A stretch of DNA of 64,000 nt from Sediminibacillus dalangtanensis (GTDB taxonomy: Bacteria; Bacillota; Bacilli; Bacillales; Amphibacillaceae). The number at the start of each line of letters is the position of its first letter. The first letter of the stretch is position 1. Position numbers and translations under genes: made by a program. Below the pieces are notes generated by a model. The model saw nothing but the letters and a program-made list of their open reading frames with translations, was not told the origin of the DNA and made no database searches. The DNA lies in contig NZ_CP046956.1 in the NCBI RefSeq assembly GCF_017792025.1, positions 2,356,001 to 2,420,000 of the forward strand. The letters are read 5' to 3'. Positions 7,579 to 18,219 of the stretch are shown here, one piece after another.

Positions 7579-9783
7579 TTACTGCAGCATTCTTGTTACC
7601 GTGTATACATCTTTTATTTGCTTCAGCCTGTCCACTATCCTTCGAAGGTGACTGATATTGTGAATCAAGATGGTAATATGGATAAGGGCCACCTTATTGC
7701 GATCTGATTTACCATTGACTCCAATGATATTTGTTTTCGTTTCATTGACAGCTTGTAGTACTTCATTCAGTAATCCTCGACGATCGAACCCGGAGATTTC
7801 TAAATCTACATGATACTGTTTCGACAATGCCTCATTGTTTTCCCAATCAACCTCTAATATTCGGTCCTTTGCTTCTTCTGTCTGTATATTCGGGCAGTCG
7901 GTCCGATGAACGGAAACACCTCGGCCTTTTGTGATATAGCCGACAATATCGTCGCCCGGAACAGGGTTACAACATTTAGACAACCGGACTAGCAGATTGT
8001 CTACACCTGCCACCCGGACACCAGAATCTTTTTTTCGACCTTGTCCAGGTTTTACATCTGTTTTCGCCACGCCTTCCAACGTTTCAGCTAAATCCTGCGT
8101 TTTCAAATTTTGTTTTTTCTGTTTCTCCGTCAGACGTGTGGCGATTTGTGCAGCGGTGATTCCCTGGTATCCTACAGCCGCGTACATATCGTCCTCATTG
8201 CTGAAATTGAATTTCTCCGCAATTTTTTCAATATTCTCGGCAGTTAAAATATCTTTGGGCTCGAAGCCTGCTGCTTTCACTTCTTTTTCGACCAATTCTT
8301 TTCCTTTGACCACATTCTCATCTCGACGTTGTTTCTTGAAAAATTGCTTGATTTTGTTTTTCGCCTGTGACGTCTGCGTGATACTGAGCCAGTCTTGTGA
8401 TGGTCCATAAGAGTGCTTCGAGGTCATCACCTCGACGATATCACCGGTATGCAGTCGGTAGTCAAGTGGCTCCATCTTCCCGTTCACTTTGGCACCGATT
8501 GTTTGGTTGCCGACTTCTGTATGGATTTTATAGGCAAAATCCAGAGGTACAGAACCAGATGGAAGCTCAATGACATCTCCTTTTGGTGTAAAGACATACA
8601 CCATATCAGAAAACAAATCGACTTTCAACGACTCCATGAATTCTTCTGCATCATGTGTTTCATTTTGCCATTCCAATATTTCCCGGAACCAGCTCAACTT
8701 GGCTTCTGAATCCTCTTGATTCTTTTCAAGCTGCTTTCCTTCTTTGTACGCCCAATGAGCGGCAATTCCGAATTCGGCAATCTCATGCATATCCTTTGTC
8801 CGGATTTGGACTTCCAAGGGTGCTCCTTTCGGCCCAATCACGGTTGTATGCAAGGATTGATAGAGATTTGGTTTCGGCATCGCGATATAATCTTTGAAAC
8901 GTCCCGGCATCGGTTTCCAGCAGGTATGGATGATTCCCAATACAGCATAACAGTCCTTAATACTGTCGACGATTATCCGTACAGCCAGTAAATCATAGAT
9001 TTCATTAAACTGTTTGTTCTGCAAGGCCATCTTTTTATAGATACTATATAAGTGCTTCGGCCGTCCGGAAAAATCTGCTTTAATATGGACTTCATCTAGC
9101 TGCTTTTGCACTTCCTGCATGACTTCTTCAATGTAGTTTTCGCGTTCCTCGCGCTTTTGTTTCATTAAATGCACGATTCGGTAGTACTGTTGGGGATTTA
9201 AATATCTTAATGCCGTGTCTTCTAATTCCCACTTGATGGTGGAAATACCAAGACGATGCGCCAAAGGAGAAAATATTTCCAGTGTCTCATTTGAAATCCG
9301 CCTCTGCTTCTCAGGCGGCAAATGCTTTAGCGTTCGCATGTTGTGGAGTCGGTCCGCTAGTTTAATCAAGATAACCCGAATATCTTTGGCCATGGCAACA
9401 AACATTTTACGATGATTTTCTGCCTGCTGGGCCTCTTTGGATTTATATTTAATTTTCCCAAGCTTGGTAACGCCATCCACAAGCATTGCAACCTCATCAT
9501 TAAAAGCTTCTGCAAGCTGCTCTACCGTTACATCGGTATCTTCGACAACATCATGCAAGAAGCCGCCGGCAATCGTCTCTGGATCCAATTCCAAATGGAC
9601 GAGAATACCCGCTACTTGGACAGGATGAATAATATACGCTTCCCCAGATCGCCGATACTGGCCTTCATGAGCCTTTTCAGCATAATTGTAAGCTTCTCTG
9701 ATAAAGGATATATCTTTTTCGGGAAGATAGGTACCGGCTTGCTCCATGACATCTTCTGCTGTCAAAATTTTATCTTTCGACAT
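7579..9783 (-). CDS. relA: Bifunctional (p)ppGpp synthetase/hydrolase Rel
   Basis: Stringent-response enzyme of 734 aa. The N-terminal HD hydrolase domain (about 35-190) has HPVQVAGILVHLELD and the intact HDVVEDTD metal-binding motif. The synthetase domain (about 210-340) has the RFKDYIAMPKPN and YQSLHTTV motifs. The TGS domain (about 385-450), the zinc-finger-like CCNPVPGDDIVGYI and the C-terminal ACT domain follow. An intact HD motif and RxKD-type loop indicate a bifunctional Rel. The ATG at 9783 is chosen because AAGGTGA lies just upstream and the length equals that of B. subtilis RelA; a longer frame to 9828 has no such site. Confidence 0.97.
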   Translation of the reverse strand: MSKDKILTAEDVMEQAGTYLPEKDISFIREAYNYAEKAHEGQYRRSGEAYIIHPVQVAGILVHLELDPETIAGGFLHDVVEDTDVTVEQLAEAFNDEVAMLVDGVTKLGKIKYKSKEAQQAENHRKMFVAMAKDIRVILIKLADRLHNMRTLKHLPPEKQRRISNETLEIFSPLAHRLGISTIKWELEDTALRYLNPQQYYRIVHLMKQKREERENYIEEVMQEVQKQLDEVHIKADFSGRPKHLYSIYKKMALQNKQFNEIYDLLAVRIIVDSIKDCYAVLGIIHTCWKPMPGRFKDYIAMPKPNLYQSLHTTVIGPKGAPLEVQIRTKDMHEIAEFGIAAHWAYKEGKQLEKNQEDSEAKLSWFREILEWQNETHDAEEFMESLKVDLFSDMVYVFTPKGDVIELPSGSVPLDFAYKIHTEVGNQTIGAKVNGKMEPLDYRLHTGDIVEVMTSKHSYGPSQDWLSITQTSQAKNKIKQFFKKQRRDENVVKGKELVEKEVKAAGFEPKDILTAENIEKIAEKFNFSNEDDMYAAVGYQGITAAQIATRLTEKQKKQNLKTQDLAETLEGVAKTDVKPGQGRKKDSGVRVAGVDNLLVRLSKCCNPVPGDDIVGYITKGRGVSVHRTDCPNIQTEEAKDRILEVDWENNEALSKQYHVDLEISGFDRRGLLNEVLQAVNETKTNIIGVNGKSDRNKVALIHITILIHNISHLRRIVDRLKQIKDVYTVTRMLQ

Positions 9784-10082
9784 GTAATCACCTTGATTTC
9801 TTTTACTATTGAACACTGGAATGGACAATGAGTTGGGAATAAAAATCTAACATATTAAAAACGGCAGATCGCCTGAATCAAGTAAGAAAGTTTTCGTTTA
9901 CATCTCTTAAGATTCACCTGTTGCAAAAAGTGTAAAATAACATCATTTGCTGTTTATGCTTTCTTCTAGTATAAAAAAAGCGTAAAAAAAGTAAAGAAAA
10001 AAAGTTTGTTCAACCGTAAAAACACACTGGAATGTAGCTAAACAGGAGTACTCCTGAGAGCACTCCTTCTTTTTGCTTTTAT
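9784..10082. other. Non-coding gap between apt and relA; weak relA promoter
   Basis: About 300 AT-rich bases without a gene. On the minus strand a -10-like TATACT (revcomp AGTATA at 9968-9973) with a poor -35 (CTTTAC, 17 bases upstream) could start relA. Near 10043-10068 AGGAGTACTCCTGAGAGCAC and ACTCCT can form a short hairpin that may end apt transcription, but its T-tract lies on the plus-strand side. Confidence 0.4.
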
Positions 10083-10595
10083 TTAGTATTGCATTAAAGT
10101 AAGAACCTCATAGCCATCCAGCTTTTCACGGCCGTGTAAGTAAGTCAATTCTATCAGGAAGGCACAACCTGCAACAATACCTCCAAGCTCTTCCACAAGT
10201 TTGATGGTTGCTTCGATTGTTCCTCCTGTCGCCAGCAAATCATCCGTGATCAAGACACGCTGACCAGGCTTGATGGCATCCTTGTGGATTGTCAGTACAT
10301 TTTTTCCATATTCAAGACCGTAATCGACTTTGATCACTTCACGCGGCAGCTTGCCTTCTTTTCTGACCGGGGCAAAGCCGACTTCCAACGCATAGGAAAC
10401 TGGGCAGCCGACAATAAACCCTCTCGCTTCCGGACCTACAACCAGGTCGATCTCTTTGTTGCGGGAATACTCAACAATTTCATCCACTGCAGACTTATAA
10501 GCAGTCCCGTTATCCATGAGGGTTGTGATATCTTTGAATCTCACTCCCTCTTTAGGCCAATCTTCTACTACGGTAATATATTTTTTATAATCCAT
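10083..10595 (-). CDS. apt: Adenine phosphoribosyltransferase
   Basis: Purine-salvage enzyme of 170 aa that makes AMP from adenine and PRPP. The PRPP-binding motif [13 protein letters not shown] (about residues 120-132) and the adenine-side loop [17 protein letters not shown] (about 54-70) are complete, and KEGKLPREV forms the flexible loop. Length is normal. The start overlaps the last 11 bases of recJ, and AGGAAG precedes the ATG, so it is translationally coupled to recJ. The recJ-apt-relA order is standard in Bacillales. Confidence 0.97.
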   Translation of the reverse strand: MDYKKYITVVEDWPKEGVRFKDITTLMDNGTAYKSAVDEIVEYSRNKEIDLVVGPEARGFIVGCPVSYALEVGFAPVRKEGKLPREVIKVDYGLEYGKNVLTIHKDAIKPGQRVLITDDLLATGGTIEATIKLVEELGGIVAGCAFLIELTYLHGREKLDGYEVLTLMQY

Positions 10596-12933
10596 GGCTT
10601 ACTTCCTCCTTAGGTGATCCGCTCTTTTCCATAAATGGATCAAACCATGCTCTCAATTCATCATAAGACGAGTAATAAAGTGTTTTTTCTATTTCCAGCC
10701 TGTTTTGCATCTTTTGATATGCAGGCGCTTCGGTTAAATCCTTTTTTGCTGGGTGAGGATTTGTTTTTAGCAGACCATCTTCTATTTTAACAAATTCCAA
10801 TTCAAAAAACACTTCGCTGATAAATTTTATCTTTTCTTGCTTCCAGCCTTTGTGTTTCGCAAGTAAATCTAATTCTTTTTTCATGTCAAACTGTTTTCGC
10901 TGTAACATCATGGCATAGAACCACTTGAAATCTTCCCGGCTCGGAAGCACTTCCAGGAAGTGGCCGTCTTTTTCATAAAAACAGGCAAAGATTTTATCTG
11001 GTTTCAACCGGGACAGCAGATGCTCCAAGTCATCTAAACGTTCAGGCAAATCGAGCAAAATCAAACTGTCGATATTTACCCGTTCCCAGTAAGACAGCTT
11101 GTCCTCGCTATATAACGATACTTTGACTTCAGCTGGTACACGTTGCTCCATGGATTCCTCATGAAAGCAGACAGCAAGACTTTCCTGAAAAAGCTCCAAT
11201 GGTATTTGCTTTGAAAGGTGCCTGGATCCTCGATAATCAAAAAGCTGCCAAACATTCACTGCCAGATCTTTAACCATGAGCTGCACTTTTTGTTTCCCAT
11301 TCCATTCGTTAATCTCCAACTCTCCAATCACATCTAGTGTGGAACGCGGAGAAATTTTATGGTAGAGATCACCCATTCCGAAAGCAACGCCATCCACTAT
11401 TTTTTGCTCTCCCTGAAAGGAAAACTTCAAATGATTTTGCTGGCTTCCGATCTGCCTGATTTCTTTAGGCTTGGCTTGAACGTGGAATAACGGTTTTGGG
11501 TTGCTCATCCCGAACGGCGCAAGTTTATTAATCTCCTTGATGATCGAGACATCCAGCTCCTCGATATTGACGGTTGAATCTATTGTCAGTGACTGTTTGT
11601 AATCCTCTTCCGTAAGTTTGCTAGCTGCAGCATCGTTCAAAAGATTACGAAGTATCGGGAGATTTTCCACCGGCAGTGTCATACCGGCAGCTTGCGCATG
11701 CCCGCCAAAGTGCGTAAAGGTTTCCCTGATTTCCATACAGTTTTTAAACAGGTCAAAAGCATCGATACTTCTTGCCGACCCTTTGGCCTGTTTCTTGTCA
11801 GCGTTGATGGATAAAACAATCGCCGGACGATCATACTTCCTTACCAATTTGGATGCTACAATCCCCAGCACCCCTTCATTCCATCCCTCTTGGGCAGCAA
11901 CAATCACATGTTCCCCAGTATCGCCTGCTTCTACCAATGCTTCAGCTTCTTTGGCTATATCGGCAACTATTTTCTGCCTTTCCAGATTCAGTTCCTGAAT
12001 GAACCCTGCCAATTCCTCGGCCTCGGATGCATCTTGGGTCAGCAGTAAATCCACAGCCATATCTGCATCCTGAAGTCTTCCCACGGCATTGATTCTCGGG
12101 CCAATAAAAAAACCGATATGTTCTTCGGTAATATCGCCCTCTATTTTACAAACCTTCTTCAAAGCTTTTATCCCTGGACGGTTTGATTGTGAGATGGCTT
12201 TCAAGCCAAATTTAGCCAACACTCTATTCTCATTGACCAGCGGTACCAAATCAGCGATGGTTCCAATCACAGTCAAATCCAACAAGTGCTTGGGAAAATA
12301 GCCAAGTAAGTGCTGGGCGAATTTAAACGCTACGCCGACGCCGGCAAGTTCTTGAAACGGGTAGTCGGTGGAGCATTTTGGGTGGACGATCGCCAGCGCA
12401 GCAGGAAGCTGCTCTTGCACTTCATGGTGGTCTGTAATGATGAGATCCACGCCGATTTCTCTGGCGATTTCCGCCTCCTCAACTGCTGCAATCCCTGTAT
12501 CCACCGTGATGATCAAGTCTACTCCTTCCGTTTTCGCTTTACGGAAAGCTTGTTCATTGGGTCCGTACCCTTCTGTAAAACGGTTGGGGATGTAAAAGGT
12601 ACAATCCGCTCCTAATTCTCGAAGCGCCTCTAGCATGACAGCAGTCGAGCTAACCCCATCTGCATCATAGTCACCAAAGACTAGAATTTTTTCTCCTTCT
12701 GCTATGGCTTGGTGCACTCTTTCAGCAGCCTTACCGATATCATTCATCAAAACCGGATCATGTAAGTCCTCTAGGCTTGGATGAAGGAATTTTTCTGCCT
12801 GCTCCTTTGAAACGATCCCTCTCTGAAACAACAGCCGCTCTGTTACCGGGGCCAAGGAAAACTCCTCTCGAAGACCGATATCGTTATCTGAATCGCTATA
12901 TGTAAACTTCCAATTTGCTTGGCTTTGTAACAT
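10585..12933 (-). CDS. recJ: Single-stranded-DNA-specific exonuclease RecJ
   Basis: 5'-3' single-strand exonuclease of 782 aa for recombination and mismatch repair. The DHH-superfamily motifs are present: [11 protein letters not shown] (about 82-92), ITVDTGI, and the eponymous TDHHEV (about 165-170). The DHHA1 motif [11 protein letters not shown] follows at about 410-420, then an OB-fold. The C-terminal extra domain beyond about 570 is typical of the long Bacillales RecJ. The ATG at 12933 follows AGGGGTGA. It overlaps apt and sits downstream of a LapA-domain membrane protein. Confidence 0.96.
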   Translation of the reverse strand: MLQSQANWKFTYSDSDNDIGLREEFSLAPVTERLLFQRGIVSKEQAEKFLHPSLEDLHDPVLMNDIGKAAERVHQAIAEGEKILVFGDYDADGVSSTAVMLEALRELGADCTFYIPNRFTEGYGPNEQAFRKAKTEGVDLIITVDTGIAAVEEAEIAREIGVDLIITDHHEVQEQLPAALAIVHPKCSTDYPFQELAGVGVAFKFAQHLLGYFPKHLLDLTVIGTIADLVPLVNENRVLAKFGLKAISQSNRPGIKALKKVCKIEGDITEEHIGFFIGPRINAVGRLQDADMAVDLLLTQDASEAEELAGFIQELNLERQKIVADIAKEAEALVEAGDTGEHVIVAAQEGWNEGVLGIVASKLVRKYDRPAIVLSINADKKQAKGSARSIDAFDLFKNCMEIRETFTHFGGHAQAAGMTLPVENLPILRNLLNDAAASKLTEEDYKQSLTIDSTVNIEELDVSIIKEINKLAPFGMSNPKPLFHVQAKPKEIRQIGSQQNHLKFSFQGEQKIVDGVAFGMGDLYHKISPRSTLDVIGELEINEWNGKQKVQLMVKDLAVNVWQLFDYRGSRHLSKQIPLELFQESLAVCFHEESMEQRVPAEVKVSLYSEDKLSYWERVNIDSLILLDLPERLDDLEHLLSRLKPDKIFACFYEKDGHFLEVLPSREDFKWFYAMMLQRKQFDMKKELDLLAKHKGWKQEKIKFISEVFFELEFVKIEDGLLKTNPHPAKKDLTEAPAYQKMQNRLEIEKTLYYSSYDELRAWFDPFMEKSGSPKEEVSHGL

Positions 12934-13004
12934 AAATTCACCCCTGACCCACTTATTATACTAGAGTGAATCAGGGGTAGCAAATGGATTTTCCATCATT
13001 CTCA

Positions 13005-13331
13005 TCATTCATTGTGATCGGGCAATCCTTCCTTCTCCTCTTGTTCCTGACTGCCTTCGGTCGAATCAATCTCAACAACAGGTTCGTTTAGTTGTTCGTT
13101 TTCCTTTTTCAGGGAGCGGACTTCCCTTTGCAGTCGCAGCACCTTGACCCAGCCGACAGCAGCTGTAATCAATCCACCCATCAAGACAGATATTAAGATG
13201 ACAAGAATCAACGGTGCATTTCCGGTTCCGAATAAGTAATCGACTTCTACAGGTTCGACATTAATAACAGCGAAAATCGCTACGATCAATGCAAATATGA
13301 GTGCAAGAATGATATAGCTTTGCCCTTTCAT
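13005..13331 (-). CDS. LapA-domain membrane protein (YrvD-like)
   Basis: A 108-aa protein with two membrane segments (about residues 5-24 and 38-62) in the LapA/DUF1049 arrangement, followed by a charged cytoplasmic helix LQREVRSLKKENEQL with coiled-coil character and an acidic tail. In B. subtilis yrvD holds the same place between secDF and recJ. LapA proteins in Gram-negatives act in lipopolysaccharide assembly, which does not apply here, so the role is unknown. A good ribosome-binding site (AAAGGAGG) lies upstream. Confidence 0.82.
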   Translation of the reverse strand: MKGQSYIILALIFALIVAIFAVINVEPVEVDYLFGTGNAPLILVILISVLMGGLITAAVGWVKVLRLQREVRSLKKENEQLNEPVVEIDSTEGSQEQEEKEGLPDHNE

Positions 13332-13568
13332 TTGTTTCCTCCTTTAACCGCATGATAGAAGGTTGTAAACATCGGCTACGGATATACTTCCCAACATAAG
13401 CAGAAAAAAAACTTCGCAACTCCAGTTGGTCATCTGTAATCATCTCTTTTAGGAAGTTTCTGGAGGTTTTTGTCTTAAAGCCATTTGCTACAGAAATTGA
13501 GCTAGTAAGCTGGGGGGCAATGACGTCTACAAGAAAAAGAGGCCGGACAAAAGCATGGCCATTAAAGC

Positions 13569-13616
13569 AAAAACCGAACGAATTCTAAATGCTGATTGAA
13601 TTCGCTCGGTTTTTTT
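13569..13616 (-). terminator. Rho-independent terminator after secDF
   Basis: On the minus strand AAACCGAGCGAATTC, a 12-base loop and GAATTCGTTCGGTTTTTG form a long stem ending in a T-run. The element is near-symmetrical and could also act on the plus strand. It lies over 200 bases past the secDF stop, with a repeat remnant between. Confidence 0.8.
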
Positions 13617-13667
13617 GTAAAGTGAGACTTCTTTTTATCGTGTTGTTTGATGCGTGCTTCGAATCGA

Positions 13668-13762
13668 GAAACTACGCGTTCCACGGGCACGGCTTCAACT
13701 TCCTCAGCGGGATTTTCAGCTCGTGCTGTTCCCGCAGGCGTCACCACCGATCGCTCATCGTG
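13668..13762 (+). repeat. Fragment of GC-rich repeat family B
   Basis: The blocks GGGCACGGCTTCA, TTTTCAGCTCGTGCTG and TTCCCGCAGG match, in the same order and strand, the blocks at 62228-62305. This type of sequence recurs, as I recall, in many Bacillaceae genomes. It sits in the gap between the secDF stop and its terminator. Confidence 0.6.
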
Positions 13763-13839
13763 GAATCAATAACAAACTTTTTACAGCACTCTTAGATTAA
13801 AAAGGACTTTTTAGTGGTCTCCATCTTCGGTGGTTTACT

Positions 13840-16089
13840 TTAAACCTGCGGTCCACCGGTTTGTTTTTTCTTCACATAGTTGATCGGTTTTTCTTTGATA
13901 TTTCTACCACGGAAAATCAACCAAAGCTGCGCTGCAATAAATAATGACGAATAGGTGCCGGCAATCAGTCCGACAACTAGCGCAAACGAAAAATAAGTGA
14001 TTGAGGTTGCGCCGAACAATAGCAGCATAACGGCAGCAAACACAACCGTGATAACGGTATTGAAACTTCTCGCCAAGGTTTGCATTAAGCTGCGGTTAAC
14101 GATTTTCGCTAGCTCGCCGAACGATTTCACTCGTTTCTTCAGCTTCAGGTTTTCCCGGACCCGGTCAAATGTAACGATGGTATCGTTGATCGAATAACCG
14201 ACTATCGTCAATATTGCCGCGATGATCGTAATATCGAATTCCATCCTCGTAATACTGAACAGTGCTACGATGAAAAATGCATCATGCAGCAAGGCGATAA
14301 TGGACGTGAGCGCAAAGAAAAATTCAAACCGGATTGTCACGTATATGATGATACAAATTGCTGCGTACAATACTGCCATTACAGCGTTTTTGGCGAGCTC
14401 CTGTCCAACAACAGGTGATACCGTACTAACGCTTGGATTGTTCCCGTACTCATTGCTGAAATAATCTTGTATCTCCCCTACTTCATCCTGAGCCAAGACA
14501 GTACCAAACCTTGCAACCGCTATGTCGTTATTATCACCGGAAATAACAATTTGTTCCGGAGAATATCCTAGTTCCTCGAAATCTTCTTCAATTGCTTCCT
14601 GAGTTAGGCTTGTTTCAGAAAGAACTTCTACTCTGGAGCCTGCAGTAAAGTCGATTCCGAGGTTCAAGCGGAAGACAGAAAGGCAAATGACACCGGCAAG
14701 GACAAGAATCAGTGAGATGGAAAAGAACTTTTTACGATGGCTCACCAAATCAAATGTTCGTCCAAATAGCTTCGGTTCCACTTCTTCTGTACTGGCTTTA
14801 TCCTGAATATCCTTGCTTTTCACACCGAACCATCCAGGACGCTTATTTAGAAAGCGACTGTTTACCCAAAGTCCGAGAAATAGCCTTGTCCCGTAAACAG
14901 CTGTAATAAAGCTGACCAATATGCTGATTATCAGCATGGTGGCAAACCCTTTAACCGAGCTCGTCCCGAAAATAAATAACACGGCAGCCGCAATCATCGT
15001 GGTGATATTGGCGTCGAGAATGGTAGACAAGGAATTTTTGTTACCGGCTTTGAAAGCGGACTGTACCGATTTGCCGGATTTCAGTTCCTCTTTAATCCGT
15101 TCATACGTGATAATGTTGGCGTCGACCGCCATTCCTACCCCTAAGATCAAAGCAGCGATTCCCGGCAGCGTCAATACCCCGTTCATCCATTCAAATACAA
15201 GTAAAATCAAATAAATATAAATACTTAGGGTTATTGATGCAACTACACCAGGAAAACGGTAGTAAATCATCATAAACAAGAAGATGAGCGCTACTCCAAT
15301 AAAACCGGCAAATACCGTTTTATCAAGCGCCTGTTGCCCGAATTGAGCTCCCACCGAGGTGGAATATACCTCTGTCAAATTAACCGGCAATGAACCGGCA
15401 TTCAAAATATCTGCCAATCGTTGTGCAGAATCTACAGTGAAGTTCCCGCTGATTTGAACATTCGATGTATTCAGCGTTTGATTGACAGCCGGTGCCGAAA
15501 TATATTTAGGGTCCTCTTTCTTCGATTCTTCTTCAAATGAATCTCCTTCTTCATAATCCATCCAGATGACCAATCGATTATCGGGCATCTGCGAAATTTG
15601 TCTCGTAACATCGGCGAATTTTGAAGGGTCCTTCAATTGAAGGGTAACGATCGGCTGATTCGTATTTGGATCAAAGTCCTGCCGAGCGCTGTTTTCTTTT
15701 AAATCATCTCCGTTTAAGTATTCCTTATCATTCACATCCCGGAATGATAATTCAGCCGAAGTCGAGAGCAACTCCCGTGCCTCATTCTGATCTTCCACTC
15801 CGGCAAGCTGGACCCGGATCCGGTTTGGCTCTTCAATGTTGAAATTCGGTTCATTGACACCGAGAACATCGACACGTTCACGGAGGGCTTCCGTCGTCGC
15901 TTCCAACGTGTCCATGCTGACATCCGAGTCGCCATCCAGTGTTTCCACTTCATATAAAACTTCAAAACCACCCTGTAAATCAAGGCCTAGCTTGATATCT
16001 TTGGTTATCCCTGTAATCGTTGTCCCAATCGTCCCTGCAAAAATCAACACGATTAGAAAAAAGGCAACGATTCTGCCTCTTTTAACCAT
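13840..16089 (-). CDS. secDF: Fused protein translocase subunit SecDF
   Basis: Proton-motive-force-driven Sec accessory of 749 aa, SecD and SecF fused as in B. subtilis. Residues 1-420 are SecD-like: membrane segment, large extracytoplasmic P1 domain with GLDLQGGFEVLYEVE, then five membrane segments with GVGMAVDANIITYERIKEEL. Residues 440-735 are SecF-like with LGIDFTAGSRVEV and the paired GYSINDTIVTFDRVRENL. Twelve membrane segments are expected. The ATG at 16089 follows GGAGGCACAAACAGG. It is monocistronic or paired with comN upstream. Confidence 0.97.
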   Translation of the reverse strand: MVKRGRIVAFFLIVLIFAGTIGTTITGITKDIKLGLDLQGGFEVLYEVETLDGDSDVSMDTLEATTEALRERVDVLGVNEPNFNIEEPNRIRVQLAGVEDQNEARELLSTSAELSFRDVNDKEYLNGDDLKENSARQDFDPNTNQPIVTLQLKDPSKFADVTRQISQMPDNRLVIWMDYEEGDSFEEESKKEDPKYISAPAVNQTLNTSNVQISGNFTVDSAQRLADILNAGSLPVNLTEVYSTSVGAQFGQQALDKTVFAGFIGVALIFLFMMIYYRFPGVVASITLSIYIYLILLVFEWMNGVLTLPGIAALILGVGMAVDANIITYERIKEELKSGKSVQSAFKAGNKNSLSTILDANITTMIAAAVLFIFGTSSVKGFATMLIISILVSFITAVYGTRLFLGLWVNSRFLNKRPGWFGVKSKDIQDKASTEEVEPKLFGRTFDLVSHRKKFFSISLILVLAGVICLSVFRLNLGIDFTAGSRVEVLSETSLTQEAIEEDFEELGYSPEQIVISGDNNDIAVARFGTVLAQDEVGEIQDYFSNEYGNNPSVSTVSPVVGQELAKNAVMAVLYAAICIIIYVTIRFEFFFALTSIIALLHDAFFIVALFSITRMEFDITIIAAILTIVGYSINDTIVTFDRVRENLKLKKRVKSFGELAKIVNRSLMQTLARSFNTVITVVFAAVMLLLFGATSITYFSFALVVGLIAGTYSSLFIAAQLWLIFRGRNIKEKPINYVKKKQTGGPQV

Positions 16090-16243
16090 CCTGTTTGTGC
16101 CTCCTCTACTCCATCCGCTCTAACAGCAAATACAGCTAATTTGTGACCGGCTAAATTGCCGGGTTCTTTTTTCATTAGTATCTTATCAAGCAACACATAG
16201 GAACATTATAGAAATTATTTACATGAAGGTCAATGGACTATTC

Positions 16244-16540
16244 TTAACCTTCTTCTTCAGCAGGGCCGGATAAAGCGGCGATCGATGCCATTATATCGTC
16301 GTCTTGATAAGCTTGCACGGTTAAATAACTCATATAAATAGTTGAACTCAAATGAAAAATATCTCCCACAACTTCATGAACACGCTTCGAGGGATTGCCT
16401 TTCCACACTTTCTTCTTGAGACAATTCCACACATCATTTGAAGTCGCCCGGGAGTACCCCATCAATTTAAATTCTTCCACTTTGCTTTCCAGTATCAAAT
16501 CCATTTCTTTCTTCCACTCATCAACCAGTTTTTCTTCCAC
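16244..16540 (-). CDS. comN: Post-transcriptional regulator ComN
   Basis: A 98-aa protein matching ComN/YrzD: EEFKLMGYSRATSNDVWNCL and KKVWKGNPSKRVHEVVGDIF fill the central fold, with SSTIYMSYLTVQAYQ toward the C-terminus. In B. subtilis ComN controls comE mRNA after transcription and binds DivIVA, which localises the mRNA at poles and septa; that role is inferred here. It lies between secDF and the divergent spoVB as in B. subtilis. The ATG at 16540 is preceded by GAGGGGGCGC. Confidence 0.92.
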   Translation of the reverse strand: MEEKLVDEWKKEMDLILESKVEEFKLMGYSRATSNDVWNCLKKKVWKGNPSKRVHEVVGDIFHLSSTIYMSYLTVQAYQDDDIMASIAALSGPAEEEG

Positions 16541-16607
16541 AATGGTGCGCCCCCTCTAGCGTTCGATAATTTTTATACCTGCCTGTCATGCTTGGCCAAC
16601 TACCTTG

Positions 16608-16628
16608 CATATACATTCATTGTATATG
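16608..16628. promoter_or_regulatory. Perfect palindrome in the comN/spoVB divergent region
   Basis: CATATACA and TGTATATG are perfect 8-base inverted arms around TTCAT. The site lies 35 bases before the spoVB start, where an operator or sporulation-promoter element would sit. No known regulator consensus was matched with confidence. Confidence 0.5.
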
Positions 16629-16662
16629 AATTATAAAAATTTGAGAAGGCAGGTCGTTACTT

Positions 16663-18219
16663 GTGACCAAGCAAACATTTCTTCAGGGGACCCTGATATT
16701 GATAGCAGCTGGCATGATTACCAGGTTTCTAGGCTTTATCAATCGAATCATAGTAGCAAGGTTAATGGGTGAGGAAGGAATAGGCCTGTATATGATGGCT
16801 CTTCCGACTTTGTTCCTCGTCTATACCCTCACCCAGTTCGGGCTGCCCATAGCTATCTCCAAGCGTGTCGCAGAAGCAGAAGCGCATGGCGATCTAAAAA
16901 AAATTAAACGCATTCTAATTATTTCTCTGACTATAACCGGAACGCTGAGCGTCATATTCCTCGCAGGGCTAATTTTAATTGCTCCGATTGTAGCGACGAA
17001 GTTTTTGACAGATGAACGAACGCTTTATCCATTGCTCGCAATCAGTCCGATGGTGCCGATTTCGGCTGTTTCCTCTGTCATCCGCGGTTACTTCCAGGGA
17101 AGACAAAACATGAAACCACAAAGCTATGCTCAAGTCATTGAACAAGTAGTCCGGATTTGCTGTGTTTCATTCTTGGTAAAGTTATTTCTTCCCTACGGAG
17201 TAGAGTTTGCAGCTGCCGGCGCCATGTTTTCTGTTATTGTCGGGGAACTTTGCTCGTTGTTTTTTATGTTCCGCATGTTTAAAATGAAAAAGCGTATCAA
17301 GTTGCGGGCTGACGTCCTTCAATATATTAAATCTGGACGGCAGACATTCAATGAACTTATGTCGATCGCCTTGCCCGGAACTGGAAGCCGTCTTGTTGGT
17401 TCTATTTCCAATTTTCTCGAGCCGATTCTCGTTTCACAAAGTCTAGCGATTGCAGGTTTTCATACGGTAGCTGCGACTAAACTTTATGGTTCGCTTACAG
17501 GATACGCGCTTCCATTGCTGTTCATGCCGACCTTCATCACCCACTCACTTGCTGTTGCCATGGTGCCTAATATCAGTGAAGCAGACGCCAAGCAAAACAA
17601 ACAGCTCGTCCATTATCGCATTCATCAGGCAATCCGAATTTCATTTGCTTCCGGTGCTTTAGCAACCGTGATCTTGATGCTTTTTTCCGTTCCCATTCTT
17701 GAATTTATGTATGGAACCAGCAGTGCGAGCCGTTTTTTGGTACTGATGGCTCCGTTCTTTGTCATGTTGTATGTCCAATTTCCGTTAAATGCTGCCCTGC
17801 AGGCGCTAAATTTCGCAAAAGAAGCAATGTGGAACAGTATTATCAGCACAGGGATAAAATTCATCGTTCTGATCATCTTTGCTACCAATCCCCAATTTGG
17901 GATCATGGGCGTTGCCTTGGGAATGATTGTGGGGGTAGTCCTCGGAACCATGCTCCACATGGCGACCTTGATAAAAGTCATCTCCTTCAAACTGCCATGG
18001 ATGGATTTTTTGAAAATGGCCTGCTTGTTTTCCATTACCTGGTGGGCAGGAAAGCTGTTGAAGCAATTGATTCCCGGATATGCGGACAATCTGTTGGTTT
18101 TTCTTTGCACACTTACAGTACTGGGTACCTTCTATCTCGTTTTACTGTTCCAGTTCAAGTTTTTATCGGTAGCCGAGTTGCGTCAATTCCCGATTTTGAA
18201 CCGTTTTACCCGTAAATAA
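16663..18219 (+). CDS. spoVB: Stage V sporulation protein B (MurJ/MVF-type flippase)
   Basis: Polytopic membrane protein of 518 aa of the MOP flippase superfamily, required for spore cortex synthesis, probably as a lipid-linked precursor flippase. About 14 membrane segments are visible, beginning QGTLILIAAGMITRFLGFIN and including MGEEGIGLYMMALPT and GYFQGRQNMKPQSYAQVIEQ, all typical of the family. The start is a GTG at 16663 with a modest upstream AAGGCAGG. The gene is alone on the plus strand, divergent from comN, as in B. subtilis. Confidence 0.95.
   Translation: MTKQTFLQGTLILIAAGMITRFLGFINRIIVARLMGEEGIGLYMMALPTLFLVYTLTQFGLPIAISKRVAEAEAHGDLKKIKRILIISLTITGTLSVIFLAGLILIAPIVATKFLTDERTLYPLLAISPMVPISAVSSVIRGYFQGRQNMKPQSYAQVIEQVVRICCVSFLVKLFLPYGVEFAAAGAMFSVIVGELCSLFFMFRMFKMKKRIKLRADVLQYIKSGRQTFNELMSIALPGTGSRLVGSISNFLEPILVSQSLAIAGFHTVAATKLYGSLTGYALPLLFMPTFITHSLAVAMVPNISEADAKQNKQLVHYRIHQAIRISFASGALATVILMLFSVPILEFMYGTSSASRFLVLMAPFFVMLYVQFPLNAALQALNFAKEAMWNSIISTGIKFIVLIIFATNPQFGIMGVALGMIVGVVLGTMLHMATLIKVISFKLPWMDFLKMACLFSITWWAGKLLKQLIPGYADNLLVFLCTLTVLGTFYLVLLFQFKFLSVAELRQFPILNRFTRK

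Noticed and set aside
7997..8410. 137-codon plus-strand frame within relA
   Set aside because: Antisense shadow of the highly conserved Rel coding region with no ribosome-binding site.
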